Shown here piece by piece: positions 7,308 through 9,135 of a stretch of DNA of 9,135 nucleotides. The stretch spans positions 1 to 9,135 of the forward strand of contig JAEWPB010000089.1 in assembly GCA_023399465.1 (NCBI GenBank), given 5' to 3'. The DNA is from Pseudomonadota bacterium. GTDB lineage: Bacteria > Pseudomonadota > Alphaproteobacteria > Rhizobiales > Rhizobiaceae. Every line of letters starts with the position of its first letter. Within the stretch, counting starts at the first letter, position 1. Position numbers and translations under genes: made by a program. The notes beneath the pieces were generated by a model, which had not been told where the DNA came from, did not search any database, and worked only from the letters and a program-made list of their open reading frames with translations.

Positions 7308-7961
7308 TCAGGCTCCTTGGGTAGAGGTAAGGTCGGGTTCGGCTATTCGGGTCAGACGGCCGTCGGCGACCAACGCATCGACCAGCCGACGTTCCGCGGC
7401 AAAGGGGTGGCCGTCCCAGCCGACATGGCTGAAACCGGCAATCGAAACGGTGTCGGAGGGCAAGGCGGCGGCGCGCCCCGAAAGAATGGCCATGATCACG
7501 ATCAGGCCGCTGCTTGGCGCGACGTAGCGCCCCGGCGCATGTGGTGCGAGCGCGCTGTCCGCCGCCTCATGGACTGCGGCCTCGATGACCTCGTGCGTCT
7601 TGCCCGTCGCCGCCGCGAAGGCGGCAAAAGCGTCAGTATAGTCGTCGCAGAAGTCGTCCAGTTCGGGATGAGTGACCGCCAAGGGCGCACGCATGGCAGA
7701 AAACTTCACCGGATCGCGGACGGACCAGAGCGCGGATGCCATCGTCACCGGCGCGCTCGTTTTCCAGGCGTCGGAGGAAAGCATGGCCTTGGCGGGACGG
7801 CCGGTATTGCAGACAGCGACAATATCGGTCTTCGTGCCGCCGCGTCCAAAGGAACCGCATTCGTTGAAGCGCACCACCAGATCGGCGGCATCGATGAGCG
7901 GCGCCGCCGAGGGCGCGATCTCGCCATTGCCGACGATCATGATATGGCGGCCCTTGCTCAA
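7308..7961 (-). CDS. Urease-operon protein resembling GT29 sialyltransferases
   Basis: This 217-residue protein, if started at TTG 7961, has no membrane segment or signal peptide and is probably cytoplasmic. The N-terminal IMIVGNGEIAP (7-17), then IDAADLVVRFNECGSFGRGG (23-42) and GTKTD (42-46), resemble the sialyltransferase L-motif of family GT29. The later APSSGLIVIMAI (148-159), IAGFSHVGWDGH (174-185) and H185 with E190 resemble the S- and VS-motifs. Similar proteins in rhizobial urease clusters are, as I recall, annotated only as urease operon accessory proteins; no function is established here. It lies between ureB (68 bp) and ureC (5 bp) and is clearly co-transcribed. The start is uncertain: TTG 7961 overlaps the stop of a 10-codon frame that has a strong ribosome-binding site, and ATG 7940 is an alternative that would cut into the N-terminal strand. 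Confidence 0.85.
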   Translation of the reverse strand: MSKGRHIMIVGNGEIAPSAAPLIDAADLVVRFNECGSFGRGGTKTDIVAVCNTGRPAKAMLSSDAWKTSAPVTMASALWSVRDPVKFSAMRAPLAVTHPELDDFCDDYTDAFAAFAAATGKTHEVIEAAVHEAADSALAPHAPGRYVAPSSGLIVIMAILSGRAAALPSDTVSIAGFSHVGWDGHPFAAERRLVDALVADGRLTRIAEPDLTSTQGA

Positions 7962-7990
7962 TTCCCGATCACTCGCGGTATCCCCTGCAT
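7958..7990 (-). other. 10-codon leader frame with strong ribosome-binding site
   Basis: GGAGGA lies 4 nt upstream of an ATG at 7990 that opens a 10-codon frame (MQGIPRVIGN). Its TGA stop overlaps the TTG start of the next gene (TTGA at 7961-7958). The downstream TTG has no good ribosome-binding site of its own, so ribosomes may load here and restart at the TTG. Alternatively this is the true gene start followed by a frameshift. Confidence 0.35.
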
Positions 7991-8029
7991 GCGTTCCTCC
8001 AGTCTGTACCGTCGACGCCAGGCCGTCAC

Positions 8030-8335
8030 TCAGAGCTTGCCCATGACCTGCTGGCGGAAGCCGTAGATCTCGCGCTTGCCGCCGAAGGGGATCAGCGTCA
8101 CGCTGCGGGTCTGCCCGGGCTCGAAGCGGACTGCGGTTCCGGCCGGAATATTGAGCCGCATGCCGCGGGCGCTATCGCGGTCGAAGGCGAGCCCGGCATT
8201 GCTCTCGGCGAAATGGTAGTGGCTTCCCACCTGGATCGGCCGGTCGCCGGTATTGGACACTTCAAGCACCAGCGTTTCGGCACCGGCATTGAGTTCGATC
8301 TCGCCTTCAGCGGCAATAACCTCACCTGGGATCAT
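8030..8335 (-). CDS. ureB: Urease beta subunit UreB
   Basis: UreB is the small structural subunit that packs between UreA and UreC in the urease trimer and helps nickel insertion. The 101-residue protein is complete and typical: it starts MIPGEV and contains NTGDRPIQVGSHYHF (28-42), RLNIPAGTAVRFEPGQ (60-75) and GGKREIYGF (85-93). A GGAG ribosome-binding site lies 7 nt before the ATG. UreA and UreB are separate genes here, not fused as in Helicobacter. The gap to ureA is 129 bp, unusually large for this operon and filled by a possible small gene that overlaps the ureB start by 14 bp. Confidence 0.98.
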   Translation of the reverse strand: MIPGEVIAAEGEIELNAGAETLVLEVSNTGDRPIQVGSHYHFAESNAGLAFDRDSARGMRLNIPAGTAVRFEPGQTRSVTLIPFGGKREIYGFRQQVMGKL

Positions 8336-8456
8336 GGACAGTCTCCGACAAGCTCAAACGGATGCGCGAGGCGACAAGACCTCGGCTTTCGTCACCCCGT
8401 TTCGTGGATGATGGATGTTTTGGGCGACGCCCGCTACTGGCGGGAAATCCCGGCAT
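8322..8456 (-). CDS. Possible small basic protein between ureA and ureB
   Basis: A 44-codon frame starts at ATG 8456, 8 bp after the ureA stop, and ends 14 bp inside ureB in another frame. Its ribosome-binding site is very good: GAGG (8466-8463), 6 nt before the ATG, overlapping the ureA stop. The product is rich in arginine, lysine and serine and resembles nothing I recognise; no domain or signal peptide is visible. The frame fills the whole ureA-ureB gap, so it could also act as a coupling element that carries ribosomes into ureB. A chance frame in GC-rich DNA is the main alternative. Confidence 0.33.
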   Translation of the reverse strand: MPGFPASSGRRPKHPSSTKRGDESRGLVASRIRLSLSETVHDPR

Positions 8457-8464
8457 GTCCCACC

Positions 8465-8767
8465 TCACCTGATCGGTTCGTGGACGGTCACGAGCTTCGT
8501 GCCATCGGGGAAGGTCGCCTCGACCTGGATATCATGGATCATCTCGGCGATGCCTTCCATCACCTGATCGCGGGTGATCACATGCGCGCCTGCTTCCATC
8601 AGGTCGGCGACCGAACGCCCGTCGCGGGCCCCCTCGACGACGAAGTCCGAGATCAGCGCGATCGCCTCCGGATGGTTGAGCTTGACGCCACGCTCCAGCC
8701 GCCGGCGGGCCACGATGGCCGCCATGGCGATCAGCAGCTTGTCTTTTTCTCTCGGAGTAAGGTTCAT
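8465..8767 (-). CDS. ureA: Urease gamma subunit UreA
   Basis: UreA is the smallest structural subunit of the (UreABC)3 enzyme. It has 100 residues, the usual length for a separate gamma subunit. The family signatures are intact: MNLTPREKDKLLI at the start, KLNHPEA (29-35), EGARDGRSVADLM (45-57) and VEATFPDGTKLVTVHEPIR at the end. The ATG at 8767 has a moderate ribosome-binding site (CGGAAC). The start lies 21 bp after the ureD stop, so the two genes are in one operon. A small possible gene follows before ureB. Confidence 0.98.
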   Translation of the reverse strand: MNLTPREKDKLLIAMAAIVARRRLERGVKLNHPEAIALISDFVVEGARDGRSVADLMEAGAHVITRDQVMEGIAEMIHDIQVEATFPDGTKLVTVHEPIR

Positions 8768-8788
8768 GATCGTTCCGTGACGTTAGAC

Positions 8789-9135
8789 TTAAAGGTTCCA
8801 GACTTTCGGCACCGGCGCGCCGTCGCGCAAGACCGTTATCAGCGGGATGAGGATCTTGCGAAGCGCAAAGCCGTCTTCGGCAGTCACCCGCACGACCAGC
8901 TTTTCCTTCCACTGGCTCGCTCCGCCCGCAGCTTCACCGAGTACCGCGCGCACCCGGGCGAGCATCGCCTCGGAAAGCGGCCCGCAATAGAACATGGTGG
9001 CAAATGCGAGACTGCCGCCAAGCACGGCCCGATCGGCGACGAGCGCGGCAATATCACCTTCCAACCTCAGATCTTCCGCATGCAGCAGCCGGCCGCCGCG
9101 CCGGATCCGCCAGCGATCGCGGAACCGAGCCGAGG
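8789..9135 (-). CDS. ureD: Urease accessory protein UreD, C-terminal part (5' end outside window)
   Basis: UreD (UreH in some species) binds apo-urease and recruits UreF and UreG, and carries nickel through an internal tunnel to the active site. The last 115 residues or so are visible, and the frame stays open to the window edge, so the TTG at 9064 is not the start. The run FRDRWRIRRGGRLLHAEDLR, the following AT-containing beta strand and the end of the protein (LRKILIPLITVLRDGAPVPK) are typical of UreD. The missing part should hold about 160 residues and the operon promoter. ureA follows after 21 bp. Confidence 0.95.
   Translation of the reverse strand, partial: SARFRDRWRIRRGGRLLHAEDLRLEGDIAALVADRAVLGGSLAFATMFYCGPLSEAMLARVRAVLGEAAGGASQWKEKLVVRVTAEDGFALRKILIPLITVLRDGAPVPKVWNL

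Noticed and set aside
5881..7527. Long plus-strand open frame (548 codons) opposite ureC
   Set aside because: It mirrors the codon pattern of ureC, has no recognisable domain and is rich in Arg, Asp and Gly as chance antisense frames in GC-rich DNA are.
8430..8444. Small hairpin (CCCGC/GCGGG) in the ureA-ureB gap as a terminator
   Set aside because: The stem is only 5 bp with no T-run, and a terminator inside ureAB would make no sense.

Overview
The window comes from a GC-rich alphaproteobacterium, most likely a member of the Rhizobiales (Sinorhizobium/Ensifer or Rhizobium type). This rests on base composition, the protein sequences and the urease gene order; no taxonomic marker is present, so it is an inference. 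Most of the window is a urease locus read on the minus strand, that is, right to left.

Right part (about 7300-9135, minus strand): ureD (its 5' end lies beyond the window), ureA, a possible 44-codon gene, ureB, a gene for a protein that looks like a GT29-type sialyltransferase, then ureC (5590-7302). These genes sit close together and should form one operon. UreA, UreB and UreC are the three structural subunits, and every metal ligand and catalytic residue of UreC is present. UreD is the scaffold that starts nickel delivery.

Middle (about 3950-5590): the urease genes are interrupted here. A small MORN/YwqK-repeat protein lies on the plus strand, convergent with ureC. A membrane-bound GGDEF diguanylate cyclase lies on the minus strand, divergent from the small gene. 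Between these two is a gene-free stretch of about 450 bp with several palindromes and an 11-bp inverted repeat around the likely promoter of the small gene.

Left-centre (2110-3882, minus strand): ureE, ureF and ureG encode the nickel chaperone, the GTPase activator and the GTPase that mature urease. A near-consensus sigma-54 (-24/-12) promoter sits just upstream of ureE. The maturation genes therefore probably have their own nitrogen-controlled promoter, separate from ureDABC.

Left end (plus strand): the 3' part of an RND efflux permease gene ending in a strong terminator, then a Crp/Fnr regulator of the Dnr type that converges on ureG. The regulator is preceded by a perfect TTGAT-N4-ATCAA box placed exactly 41.5 bp upstream of a predicted start site. 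Its recognition helix carries the E-xx-SR residues expected to read that same box, so self-regulation or control by another FNR/FixK protein under low oxygen or nitric oxide is likely.

The most interesting points are the sialyltransferase-like gene inside the urease operon, the sigma-54 promoter that splits the urease genes into two units, the FNR/FixK-type promoter, the possible small gene between ureA and ureB, and the inverted repeat before the MORN gene.
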